Positions 7,024-12,918 are shown, counted from the stretch's first letter. The stretch is DNA of 13,296 nt from an uncultured Flavobacterium sp. (GCA_946480635.1 CAMLKV010000015.1:1-13296); one strand, 5' to 3'. Program-made: numbers and translations. The notes: a model not told the origin generated them from the sequence alone.

Positions 7024-7113
7024 CAATATGTATGATTCTGATTAATCAAATGTCAATTTCGTCCTCGACTCTACCGACAATATAAATAATTACTATAATG
7101 ACTAATCAGAATT
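6993..7113 (-). ncRNA. Candidate free-standing small RNA with a 14-bp closing stem
   Basis: On the minus strand, ATTCTGATTAGTCA (7112-7099) pairs with TGATTAATCAGAAT (7048-7035), giving 14 bp with one G-U wobble; in plus-strand RNA the same position would be a C-A mismatch, so the structure favours minus-strand transcription. The stem encloses about 50 nt, with a partly GC-rich 3' half that includes GTCGGTAGAGTCGAGGAC. After the stem come 11 nt and the terminator at 7003-7023. A near-consensus -7 box (TATCTTTA) at 7127-7120 predicts a transcript start next to the first base of the stem, which gives an RNA of about 120 nt. No open frame with ATG, GTG or TTG fits in it on this strand. It could instead be a leader or attenuator of the synthase gene. 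I do not recognise its family. Confidence 0.6.
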
Positions 7114-7119
7114 ACAACT

Positions 7120-7127
7120 TAAAGATA
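7120..7127 (-). promoter_or_regulatory. Near-consensus -7 box of the minus-strand small RNA
   Basis: Plus-strand TAAAGATA reads TATCTTTA on the minus strand, one base off TAnnTTTG. Its distance of seven bases to the first paired base of the 14-bp stem (7112) is right for a transcript that begins at the stem. No -33 TTG is seen. Confidence 0.4.
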
Positions 7128-7289
7128 CAACTTTTTTAAATTTAAAAATCTAAAAATCAATTAATTAACTATTGATTAACATATTTTCGACTACTTGAGT
7201 TTAATACTATTAAAGTCATATTGTAATGCAAAAAATAAAAACTTTAAATAAAAAGTATGATTTTATCATTAAAAGCTAAAAATTAAGCA

Positions 7290-7297
7290 TACATTTG
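7290..7297 (+). promoter_or_regulatory. -7 promoter box of the plus-strand small RNA
   Basis: TACATTTG is an exact TAnnTTTG. A start 5-8 bases downstream (7302-7305) coincides with the first structured bases of the RNA that ends in the terminator at 7335-7370. No -33 TTG is clear. Confidence 0.6.
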
Positions 7298-7301
7298 CAA
7301 C

Positions 7302-7370
7302 CGAATGACACAGCAATGTGGTTACACATTCGACAAAAAGTCGGGGGCTCCACCTCGACTTTTTACTTTT
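7302..7370 (+). ncRNA. Candidate small RNA of about 65-70 nt
   Basis: Between an exact -7 box (7290-7297) and a strong intrinsic terminator (7335-7364) there is room for a transcript of about 65-70 nt and no protein. Its 5' half can form two mutually exclusive stems: CGAATG (7302-7307) with CATTCG (7327-7332), or AATGTG (7315-7320) with CACATT (7325-7330) closed by a GTTA loop. A separate -7 box for rdgB lies further downstream (7428-7435), so this RNA is not needed as the rdgB leader, although readthrough is possible. I do not recognise the family. Confidence 0.6.
7335..7370 (+). terminator. Intrinsic terminator of the plus-strand small RNA
   Basis: AAAAAGTCG (7335-7343) pairs with CGACTTTTT (7356-7364), extended inward by a G-U and two G-C pairs around the loop GCTCCA; TACTTTTT follows. 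It lies about 95 bp before rdgB and so ends a transcript before that gene. Confidence 0.85.
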
Positions 7371-7427
7371 TAACACTTTCCCATTTCTTTACATCAAAAT
7401 TGGTTTTTAAAAGCAAAATCAAACACC

Positions 7428-7435
7428 TACCTTTG
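7428..7435 (+). promoter_or_regulatory. -7 promoter box of rdgB
   Basis: TACCTTTG matches TAnnTTTG 24 bases before the ATG at 7460. A TTG at 7400-7402 lies upstream but at a longer spacing than usual for a -33 element. Confidence 0.55.
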
Positions 7436-7459
7436 GCATAATCCTAAAATTTTAGATAA

Positions 7460-8035
7460 ATGCAACTCGTTTTCGCCTCAAACAACAAAAACAAAATAAA
7501 AGAAATGCAGCTATTAGTTCCTTCAAACATTACTATTTTGAGTCTGGAAGACATTGGTTGTGATGTTGACATTCCCGAAACTGCTAATACGATTGAAGGC
7601 AATGCAATACTTAAAGCAAATTATGTTACTGAAAATTACGGTTATCCTTGTTTTGCAGATGATAGCGGATTAGAAGTTGATGCACTAAATGGAGCTCCAG
7701 GAGTGTATTCGGCACGTTATGCAGGAGAAGAAAAGGACGACAATAAAAATATCGACAAATTATTATTTGAACTTTCTGAAAAAGCCAACAGAAAAGCTAA
7801 TTTTAAGACAGTTATTGCCTTAAATCTTAATGGTGAACAACATTTGTTTACAGGAATAATTGATGGTGAAATTATTCACGAACGCAAAGGAACAAACGGT
7901 TTTGGTTATGATCCAATTTTTATAGCTGATGGTTACGAAATTACATTTGCAGAAATGTCAATTGAAGAAAAGTCTACAATTAGTCATCGTGGAAAAGCAG
8001 TAAAACAGTTAATTTCCTTTCTTAACCAATGTTAA
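7460..8035 (+). CDS. rdgB: XTP/dITP diphosphatase (non-canonical purine NTP pyrophosphatase)
   Basis: A 191-residue Ham1/RdgB family enzyme, full length. It hydrolyses ITP, dITP and XTP to monophosphates and keeps deaminated purines out of DNA and RNA. Motifs: A-S-N-N-K-N-K at 6-12 (phosphate binding, with K13), T-I-E-G-N-A at 44-49 with a metal-binding Glu, F-A-D-D-S-G-L at 65-71 carrying the catalytic Asp D68, A-P-G-V-Y-S-A-R at 79-86, G-F-G-Y-D-P-I-F at 147-154, and S-H-R-G-K-A at 175-180, which recognises the base. It has its own promoter box and stands alone; the next gene has a separate promoter. It is divergent from the oxoamine synthase across the RNA-rich spacer. Nothing in it deviates from the family. 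Confidence 0.97.
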   Translation: MQLVFASNNKNKIKEMQLLVPSNITILSLEDIGCDVDIPETANTIEGNAILKANYVTENYGYPCFADDSGLEVDALNGAPGVYSARYAGEEKDDNKNIDKLLFELSEKANRKANFKTVIALNLNGEQHLFTGIIDGEIIHERKGTNGFGYDPIFIADGYEITFAEMSIEEKSTISHRGKAVKQLISFLNQC

Positions 8036-8081
8036 TTTTATTGAAAAATTCTTAATAAATAGCCATTAAAATCCTCAAATC

Positions 8082-8107
8082 ATCAAATAATTTTGATAGC
8101 CTTTTTT
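8082..8107 (+). terminator. Weak terminator-like hairpin behind rdgB
   Basis: ATCAAA (8082-8087), loop TAAT, TTTGAT (8092-8097), then AGCC and six T (8102-8107). The stem is short and AT-rich with a 4-base gap before the T-run, so termination would be inefficient. It is the only candidate in the rdgB-helicase gap. Confidence 0.3.
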
Positions 8108-8161
8108 CTAAATTATTGATTATCAAATACTAATAATTTCACAAATAAAGATTTTGTGCTA

Positions 8162-8180
8162 GTTTATATCGTTTATAAAC
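8162..8180. promoter_or_regulatory. Palindrome overlapping the helicase promoter (possible operator)
   Basis: GTTTATA (8162-8168), five bases, TATAAAC (8174-8180): a perfect 7-bp inverted repeat ending two bases before the -7 box at 8183. Its position in the promoter spacer suits a repressor or activator site, but AT-rich palindromes arise easily in such DNA. Confidence 0.35.
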
Positions 8181-8182
8181 AC

Positions 8183-8190
8183 TACTTTTG
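8183..8190 (+). promoter_or_regulatory. -7 promoter box of the DEAD-box helicase gene
   Basis: TACTTTTG matches TAnnTTTG 21 bases before the ATG at 8212. A TTG at 8154-8156 is upstream at a somewhat long spacing. Confidence 0.6.
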
Positions 8191-8211
8191 CACCCAATTT
8201 AAAAATACATA

Positions 8212-10122
8212 ATGAATAAATTTGAACAATTAGGATTGAATGAATCGCTACTGCTGGCGGTTAAAGATCTAGGATTTGAGAATCCGTCAGAAGTACAGGA
8301 AAAAGCGATTCCAATACTATTGGAGCAAAACACAGACATTGTAGCATTAGCACAAACTGGAACAGGTAAAACAGCCGCATTCGGCTTTCCGTTAATCCAG
8401 AAAATCGACGCTGATGACAAAAGCACTCAAGGCTTAATTTTATCGCCAACACGTGAACTTTGTTTACAAATCACTAACGAGATTAAACAATATTCAAAAT
8501 ACATTAAGGGCTTACACACCGTTGCGGTTTATGGTGGTGCAAGCATTACCGAGCAGGCGCGTGAAGTAAAAAGAGGTGCACAAATTATTGTGGCTACTCC
8601 TGGTAGAATGCAAGACATGATTAATCGTGGGCTTGTAAACATTAAAAACATTAACTTTTGTGTGCTTGATGAAGCAGACGAAATGTTAAACATGGGATTC
8701 TATGAAGATATCTGCTCGATATTATCTGACACTCCAGACGAAAAAAACACTTGGTTATTCTCGGCTACAATGCCGCAGGAAGTTGCAAGAATTGCAAAAC
8801 AATTCATGCATGAACCACAGGAAATTACTGTAGGAGCTAAAAACTCAGGTTCTTCAACAGTATCTCACGAATTTTACATGGTAAACGCTCGTGACCGTTA
8901 CGAAGCGTTAAAACGTTTAGCAGATGCTAATCCGGATATCTTCTCGGTTGTTTTCTGTCGTACAAAACGTGATACACAATCTGTTGCAGAAAAATTAATC
9001 GAAGACGGATACAATGCAGCAGCTTTACACGGTGACTTATCTCAAGCACAACGTGACGGAGTAATGAAAGCATTCCGTGGTCGTCAAATTCAAATGTTGG
9101 TTGCTACCGATGTTGCTGCTCGTGGAATCGACGTAGACAACGTTACACACGTAGTAAACTACCAATTACCTGATGAAATAGAAACCTACAACCACCGTTC
9201 AGGTCGTACAGGTCGTGCAGGTAAATTAGGTACTTCTATTGTTATTGTAACTAAGAGTGAAATCAGAAAAATCCATGCGATTGAAAAAATCATCAAACAA
9301 AAATTTGAGGAAAAATCAATCCCAAGCGGAATCGAAATCTGTGAAATCCAGTTATTACACTTAGCAAACAAAATTCACGATACAGAAGTTGATCATGAAA
9401 TTGACAACTACTTACCAGCTATCTACGAAGTTTTCCAAGATTTATCTAAGGAAGAACTAGTAAAAAGAATGGTTTCTGTAGAATTCAATCGTTTCTTATC
9501 ATACTACAAATCAAAACGTGATTTATCTAGTCAAGGTGGTGAAAGAGGAGAAAGAAGTTCTGAACCAAGAGAAATCAGAGCTGGAGATCCGGTTCGTTAC
9601 TTCATCAATATTGGCGCAAGAGACGATTTCGATTGGATGCAATTAAAAGACTTCTTAAAAGAAACATTAGAATTAGGCCGTGACGATGTATTCAAGGTAG
9701 ATGTTAAAGAAGGTTTCTCTTTCTTTAATACTGATGGTGAGCACACAGCTAAAGTAATGGACATTTTAAATGGTTTTGACCTTAACGGAAGACGAATCAA
9801 CGTTGAAATTTCTAAAAACGATGGTGGTGGAAATTCATCACGTCGTGACCATAACGGAAGAAATTCTGGAGGAAGAAGAGATGGTGGATTTAGAGGTGAA
9901 AGAAGTTCAGGCGGAAGAAGAGAAGGTGGATTTGGCGGAAGAAGCGAATCTCGCTCATCTGACAGAGCTCCAAGAACTGAAAGACGTGGCGAAGGAAGAC
10001 CTGAGAGAAGAAGCGATTCTTCTGAAAGAGCTCCAAGAAACGAAAGACGTTCAAGTTCTGCACCAAGACGTTCTTCATCTTCATCTGATCAACCAAGATC
10101 AAGAAGACCAAGAAGAGATTAA
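8212..10122 (+). CDS. deaD: DEAD-box ATP-dependent RNA helicase, DeaD/CsdA type
   Basis: A 636-residue RNA helicase with all core motifs: Q motif around F22-N24-P25 with Q29, motif I A-Q-T-G-T-G-K-T (47-54), P-T-R-E-L (79-83), T-P-G-R (129-132), D-E-A-D (153-156), S-A-T (184-186), V-F-C-R-T-K (247-252), A-T-D-V-A-A-R-G-I-D (298-307) and H-R-S-G-R-T-G-R (328-335). A linker is followed by a DbpA-type RNA-binding domain (about 462-533, F-I-N-I-G-A-R to R-I-N-V-E-I). The last hundred residues are an Arg/Gly/Ser-rich tail with R-G-E-R-S-S and R-R-D-G-G-F repeats, probably disordered and RNA-binding. The family unwinds short RNA duplexes in ribosome assembly and mRNA decay, often under cold stress. 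It has its own promoter; the codon use of the first part is similar to its neighbours. Assignment to DeaD rather than another DbpA-RBD helicase is probable. Confidence 0.93.
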   Translation: MNKFEQLGLNESLLLAVKDLGFENPSEVQEKAIPILLEQNTDIVALAQTGTGKTAAFGFPLIQKIDADDKSTQGLILSPTRELCLQITNEIKQYSKYIKGLHTVAVYGGASITEQAREVKRGAQIIVATPGRMQDMINRGLVNIKNINFCVLDEADEMLNMGFYEDICSILSDTPDEKNTWLFSATMPQEVARIAKQFMHEPQEITVGAKNSGSSTVSHEFYMVNARDRYEALKRLADANPDIFSVVFCRTKRDTQSVAEKLIEDGYNAAALHGDLSQAQRDGVMKAFRGRQIQMLVATDVAARGIDVDNVTHVVNYQLPDEIETYNHRSGRTGRAGKLGTSIVIVTKSEIRKIHAIEKIIKQKFEEKSIPSGIEICEIQLLHLANKIHDTEVDHEIDNYLPAIYEVFQDLSKEELVKRMVSVEFNRFLSYYKSKRDLSSQGGERGERSSEPREIRAGDPVRYFINIGARDDFDWMQLKDFLKETLELGRDDVFKVDVKEGFSFFNTDGEHTAKVMDILNGFDLNGRRINVEISKNDGGGNSSRRDHNGRNSGGRRDGGFRGERSSGGRREGGFGGRSESRSSDRAPRTERRGEGRPERRSDSSERAPRNERRSSSAPRRSSSSSDQPRSRRPRRD

Positions 10123-10153
10123 CACTTTTTGTTAATTTTCTTATAATTATATA

Positions 10154-10227
10154 AAAACAGTAAAATATCTCGTAATGAATAATTACATTAGCCCAACAAA
10201 TTTAGGCATGAGATATTTTACTGTTTT
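10154..10227. repeat. Perfect 18-bp inverted repeat enclosing a start codon
   Basis: AAAACAGTAAAATATCTC (10154-10171) is the exact reverse complement of 10210-10227. The 38-base loop holds a small hairpin (GTAAT/ATTAC, 10172-10186) and the first two bases of the ATG at 10208. The right arm covers the G of that ATG and codons 2-6 of the secreted protein; a T-rich stretch follows on the plus strand. In mRNA this would be a long AU-rich stem at the translation start, or a poor terminator/attenuator behind deaD. Confidence 0.85.
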
Positions 10228-10966
10228 CTTTTTATTTATATTTTCACTTACAGGATTTTCACAAGAAACTACTACTGTAAAAGGTACCATCATAAACGAT
10301 AATAATTTACTACCCATTTGGAATGCAAATGTTGTAAATACCAATAAAGTTAGAGGTGCAATTTCCGATGCAAAAGGTAATTTTGAAATTAATGCAGATG
10401 TTAATGATATTCTCTTAATATCTTGTTTAGGATTTCAGTCGATAGAGATAAAAGTTACAAATGACTGGATAAAAAGTCAAAACACGCGTATCAAATTAAC
10501 AGAAAAAGCATACGCTTTAGAAGAAATTGTTATTCCTCCTTATACACTTACTGGTTATCTAGAAGTGGATGCTAAATTAATTCCAGAAAGAGAGAACTAT
10601 TGGTATTCTATTGCTGGTTTAACAAAAAGATATGAAAGTGGAGAAAGCTCTCCAAATGCATTCAACAGAGTAATGGGTTCATTATTTAACCCTGCAGATG
10701 CGCTGTACAATTTCTTCGGAAAAAGACCTAAGGAGCTTAAAAAATTACGTGAAATTCGCAACGACGAAAATCTTCGTAATATTCTACAAAACAAATACGA
10801 CCGTCAAGCCATTTACTTAATGTTTGGGATTAACGAAAAAGAATTACTCGAAATTTTGGAACGTTGTAATTATTCTGAAGCTTTTACTAAATCAGCTAAT
10901 GATTTACAAGTACTTGATGCAATAAATGGTTGCTATGAAGAATATAAAATTTTAAAGAAAAAGTAA
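10208..10966 (+). CDS. Secreted protein with carboxypeptidase-regulatory-like domain
   Basis: The chosen ATG at 10208 gives 252 residues and puts a clear signal peptide at the N-terminus (MRYFTVFFLFIFSLTGFS, cleavage before Q-E). A frame extension from the ATG at 10175 would add eleven polar residues (MNNYISPTNLG) in front and is less likely. Residues about 21-100 form a CarboxypepD_reg-like beta-sandwich (PF13715): T-V-K-G-T-I, I-W-N-A-N-V-V-N-T, G-A-I-S-D-A-K-G-N-F-E-I, and C-L-G-F-Q-S-I-E-I. The remainder is an alpha-rich domain conserved in Flavobacteriaceae, with N-P-A-D-A-L-Y-N-F-F-G-K and a C-terminal Y-E-E-Y-K-I-L-K-K-K. It has no lipobox, TonB barrel or catalytic domain. Periplasmic or surface location is likely; function is unknown. 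It follows deaD and may be read from the same transcript. Confidence 0.75.
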   Translation: MRYFTVFFLFIFSLTGFSQETTTVKGTIINDNNLLPIWNANVVNTNKVRGAISDAKGNFEINADVNDILLISCLGFQSIEIKVTNDWIKSQNTRIKLTEKAYALEEIVIPPYTLTGYLEVDAKLIPERENYWYSIAGLTKRYESGESSPNAFNRVMGSLFNPADALYNFFGKRPKELKKLREIRNDENLRNILQNKYDRQAIYLMFGINEKELLEILERCNYSEAFTKSANDLQVLDAINGCYEEYKILKKK

Positions 10967-11021
10967 TCAACTTCAATATCAATGAAAATTTCAAAATCAA
11001 CGAAAACTGTTGTTTATACTG

Positions 11022-11705
11022 CTATTGTTTTTTGACATTTAAATTCTCTAAATATTTCTGTGTAATAAAATCGATATCCTTAATTGATTTTCGAGTCCAA
11101 TCAATTCTCTTTTCTAACAATTCAGCTTGAGTAAGTTTCCAATTAATCTCTGAATGACGCAATCGCGTCGAAATATTTTGCAAAATAATTGCTGCAGATA
11201 CCGAAATATTCAAACTCTCTGTAAAACCAACCATGGGAATTTTTAAATAACCATCGGCCTGATTAATCACTTCTTCTGAAAGTCCATGACGTTCTGTACC
11301 AAAAAAAATAGCCGAAGGTTTAGTTATATCAAAATCCTCGAGCATACAATCATTTTCATGAGGTGTAGTAGCAATAATTTGGTAACCTCTAGCTTTTAAA
11401 TCGTTTATAGAATCCTGTATATTTGAGAAACGATTTATATCTACCCATTTTTCTGCACCTAATGCAATTTCCTTATCAATTTTTTTTCCAAACTTTTGCT
11501 CTACAACGTTCAACTCCTGAATTCCAAAAACTTCACAACTGCGCATTACAGCACTTGTATTATGCAATTGGTAAACATCTTCACAAACCACTGTAAAATG
11601 CTTAGTTCTATTCGCTAAGACACGTTTAAAACCCGCTACACGATTTTCTGAAATAAAAGTTTCTAGATATTCTAAATAGTTTTCGTCTTGAAATAACGAT
11701 TGCAT
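11022..11705 (-). CDS. trmH: tRNA (guanosine-18-2'-O)-methyltransferase, SpoU/TrmH family
   Basis: A 227-residue SPOUT methyltransferase. Motif 1 is N-T-S-A-V-M-R-S-C-E-V-F-G (49-61), with R55 as the likely catalytic arginine. Motif 2 is F-F-G-T-E-R-H-G-L-S (134-143), and motif 3 is I-P-M-V-G-F-T-E-S-L-N-I-S-V-S-A-A (156-172), which forms the S-adenosylmethionine-binding knot. The N-terminal extension (A-N-R-T-K-H-F-T-V-V) and the basic C-terminal helix (W-T-R-K-S-I-K-D) match TrmH, which methylates G18 in the tRNA D-loop, rather than the 23S rRNA enzyme RlmB. It is a single-gene unit on the minus strand, convergent with the secreted protein gene (55-bp gap, no clear terminator), with its own -7 box 26 bp upstream. 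Confidence 0.92.
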   Translation of the reverse strand: MQSLFQDENYLEYLETFISENRVAGFKRVLANRTKHFTVVCEDVYQLHNTSAVMRSCEVFGIQELNVVEQKFGKKIDKEIALGAEKWVDINRFSNIQDSINDLKARGYQIIATTPHENDCMLEDFDITKPSAIFFGTERHGLSEEVINQADGYLKIPMVGFTESLNISVSAAIILQNISTRLRHSEINWKLTQAELLEKRIDWTRKSIKDIDFITQKYLENLNVKKQ

Positions 11706-11731
11706 TTCGGTAGATTTTGATTATTTTCGGA

Positions 11732-11739
11732 CAAAGATA
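11732..11739 (-). promoter_or_regulatory. -7 promoter box of trmH
   Basis: Plus-strand CAAAGATA reads TATCTTTG on the minus strand, an exact TAnnTTTG, 26 bases before the trmH start codon. It overlaps the region that must also hold the divergent promoter of the VOC gene, where only a loose match (TAGATTTTG, 11711-11719) is seen. Confidence 0.55.
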
Positions 11740-11761
11740 TCATAATTTAAAGATTCCCGAA

Positions 11762-12094
11762 ATGAAATTCAATAGTCTTACTCCTATGTTATGGACTGAA
11801 AACCTTGAAGAAACCATACAATTTTATACAAATAGTTTAGGCTTTATTTGTGGAGAAAAAAACCTAGATTGGGGCTGGGCAGCTATACACAAAGATGATG
11901 ATTATAATGGAATTAATTTTACTGGTTCTTTCTATTTTAATATTAGTGATGTAGAGACACTTTGGAACAAAGTCAAAGATTCGTGTAAAATTGTTTATCC
12001 AATCGAAAATTTTGACTGGGACATGAGAGAGTTTGCTATATATGACAACAACGGTTATATACTGCAATTTGGAGAAAATCTTAATCAAAACTAA
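11762..12094 (+). CDS. VOC-superfamily protein (glyoxalase/bleomycin-resistance-like)
   Basis: From the ATG at 11762 the product has 110 residues, the size of a single VOC module; an in-frame TTG at 11717 would add 15 residues that do not resemble the fold. Paired beta-alpha-beta units are visible: L-T-P-M-L-W-T-E-N-L-E-E-T-I-Q-F-Y (5-21) ending in S-L-G-F, then F-Y-F-N-I-S-D-V-E-T-L-W (about 59-70), and R-E-F-A-I-Y-D-N-N-G-Y-I-L-Q-F-G-E near the C-terminus. The first strand lacks the metal-binding His of glyoxalase I; only the final Glu is in place. A ligand-binding (bleomycin-resistance-like) role is more probable than enzymatic glyoxalase activity. Its stop codon directly abuts the sirtuin start, so the two genes form an operon. 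Confidence 0.8.
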   Translation: MKFNSLTPMLWTENLEETIQFYTNSLGFICGEKNLDWGWAAIHKDDDYNGINFTGSFYFNISDVETLWNKVKDSCKIVYPIENFDWDMREFAIYDNNGYILQFGENLNQN

Positions 12095-12778
12095 ATGAAA
12101 AAGAAAATTGTTGTGCTTACTGGTGCTGGTATGAGTGCCGAAAGTGGAATAAACACTTTTAGAGACTCAAACGGATTATGGGAAAATCATGATATTATGG
12201 AAGTAGCTTCACCTGAAGGGTGGCGAAAAAATCCTGCTTTAGTTTTAGATTTTTATAATAAACGTCGTGCGCAACTTAAAAAAGTAAAACCCAATCGTGG
12301 TCACGAAATATTAGCCGAATTAGAAAAGGAGTTTGAAATCCAAATCATCACTCAAAACGTAGATAATTTACACGAAAAAGCAGGTAGCTCTACTATTTTA
12401 CATCTTCATGGCGAATTAACCAAAGTAAGAAGCATAGCCAACGAAAATTATATTTTAGATTGGACAGAAGATCTAAATTTAGGTGATACTGACAAAAACG
12501 GAAATCAACTCCGCCCACACATTGTATGGTTTGGTGAAGCAGTTCCAGCAATCGATGACGCTATTCCAATGATGAAAGAAGCAGATATTGTTATTATAAT
12601 TGGTACATCATTACAAGTATATCCCGCAGCTGGTCTAATGCATTATGCTAAACCTCATATTCCAGTTTATTACATTGATCCAAAACCTGCTACTATTTAT
12701 GATTTAGTAAATCCTCTAGAAGTTTTAGCAATGAGTGCCAGTGAAGGACTTGAGAGAGTTATGAATTATGAGTTATGA
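12095..12778 (+). CDS. cobB: Sir2 family NAD-dependent protein deacylase (sirtuin) without zinc cysteines
   Basis: A 227-residue class III sirtuin. Rossmann motif G-A-G-M-S-A-E-S-G-I-N-T-F-R-D at 10-24, T-Q-N-V-D-N-L-H at 86-93, catalytic H105 in H-L-H-G-E-L, R-P-H-I-V-W-F-G-E at 140-148, and G-T-S-L-Q-V-Y-P-A at 170-178 for NAD binding. Y54 and R57 in F-Y-N-K-R-R match the Tyr-x-x-Arg pair that makes CobB/SIRT5 accept succinyl and malonyl lysine. The region that should carry four zinc-binding cysteines (about 107-139) has none, and the whole protein contains no cysteine. From memory, flavobacterial sirtuins often lack them, so this is probably a functional zinc-less subtype. It directly follows the VOC gene. 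An inverted AT-rich repeat covers its last codons. Confidence 0.93.
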   Translation: MKKKIVVLTGAGMSAESGINTFRDSNGLWENHDIMEVASPEGWRKNPALVLDFYNKRRAQLKKVKPNRGHEILAELEKEFEIQIITQNVDNLHEKAGSSTILHLHGELTKVRSIANENYILDWTEDLNLGDTDKNGNQLRPHIVWFGEAVPAIDDAIPMMKEADIVIIIGTSLQVYPAAGLMHYAKPHIPVYYIDPKPATIYDLVNPLEVLAMSASEGLERVMNYEL

Positions 12779-12910
12779 ATAGAACAATAAACAAATGTTT
12801 AATTGCATAATAATTCAACAACTTTGAAACTTTGGACAAAAAACTTATAACTCATAAATGCTTCACCAGTTCAAAAAATAAAAATATTTTTTTCGTGTCA
12901 TAACTCATAA
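12766..12910. repeat. Three copies of a 13-base AT-rich motif in alternating orientation
   Basis: TTATGAGTTATGA (12766-12778, the last four codons of the sirtuin gene including its stop) is the exact reverse complement of TCATAACTCATAA (12898-12910). A third copy, TTATAACTCATAA (12845-12857), differs from the latter by one base. The outer pair could fold into a hairpin spanning most of the cobB-purB gap. I see no terminator T-run directly after it. It may be a dispersed intergenic repeat. Confidence 0.6.
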
Positions 12911-12918
12911 CTAATCTT

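Noticed and set aside
7034..7087. Plus-strand 17-codon frame starting MILINQMSIS
   Set aside because: No promoter or conserved product is visible, and the region is better explained by the minus-strand stem and terminator, whose orientation is fixed by the G-U pair and the U-run.
7073..7112. Possible minus-strand leader peptide reading SHYSNYLYCR before a stop, followed by a terminator, as in amino-acid attenuators
   Set aside because: The frame has no ATG, GTG or TTG start; it is preceded by an in-frame stop and only ATT or CTG could open it. The predicted transcript begins almost at the same base, leaving no room for a ribosome site.
9770..10135. 121-codon plus-strand frame overlapping the 3' end of the helicase gene
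   Set aside because: It is the +1-shifted reading of the Arg/Gly/Ser-rich tail, giving a low-complexity Glu/Val/Leu product; the helicase frame is clearly the coding one.
10967..11021. Terminator between the convergent secreted-protein and trmH genes
   Set aside because: Only a 4-bp stem (CAAC/GTTG) is visible; too weak to call.
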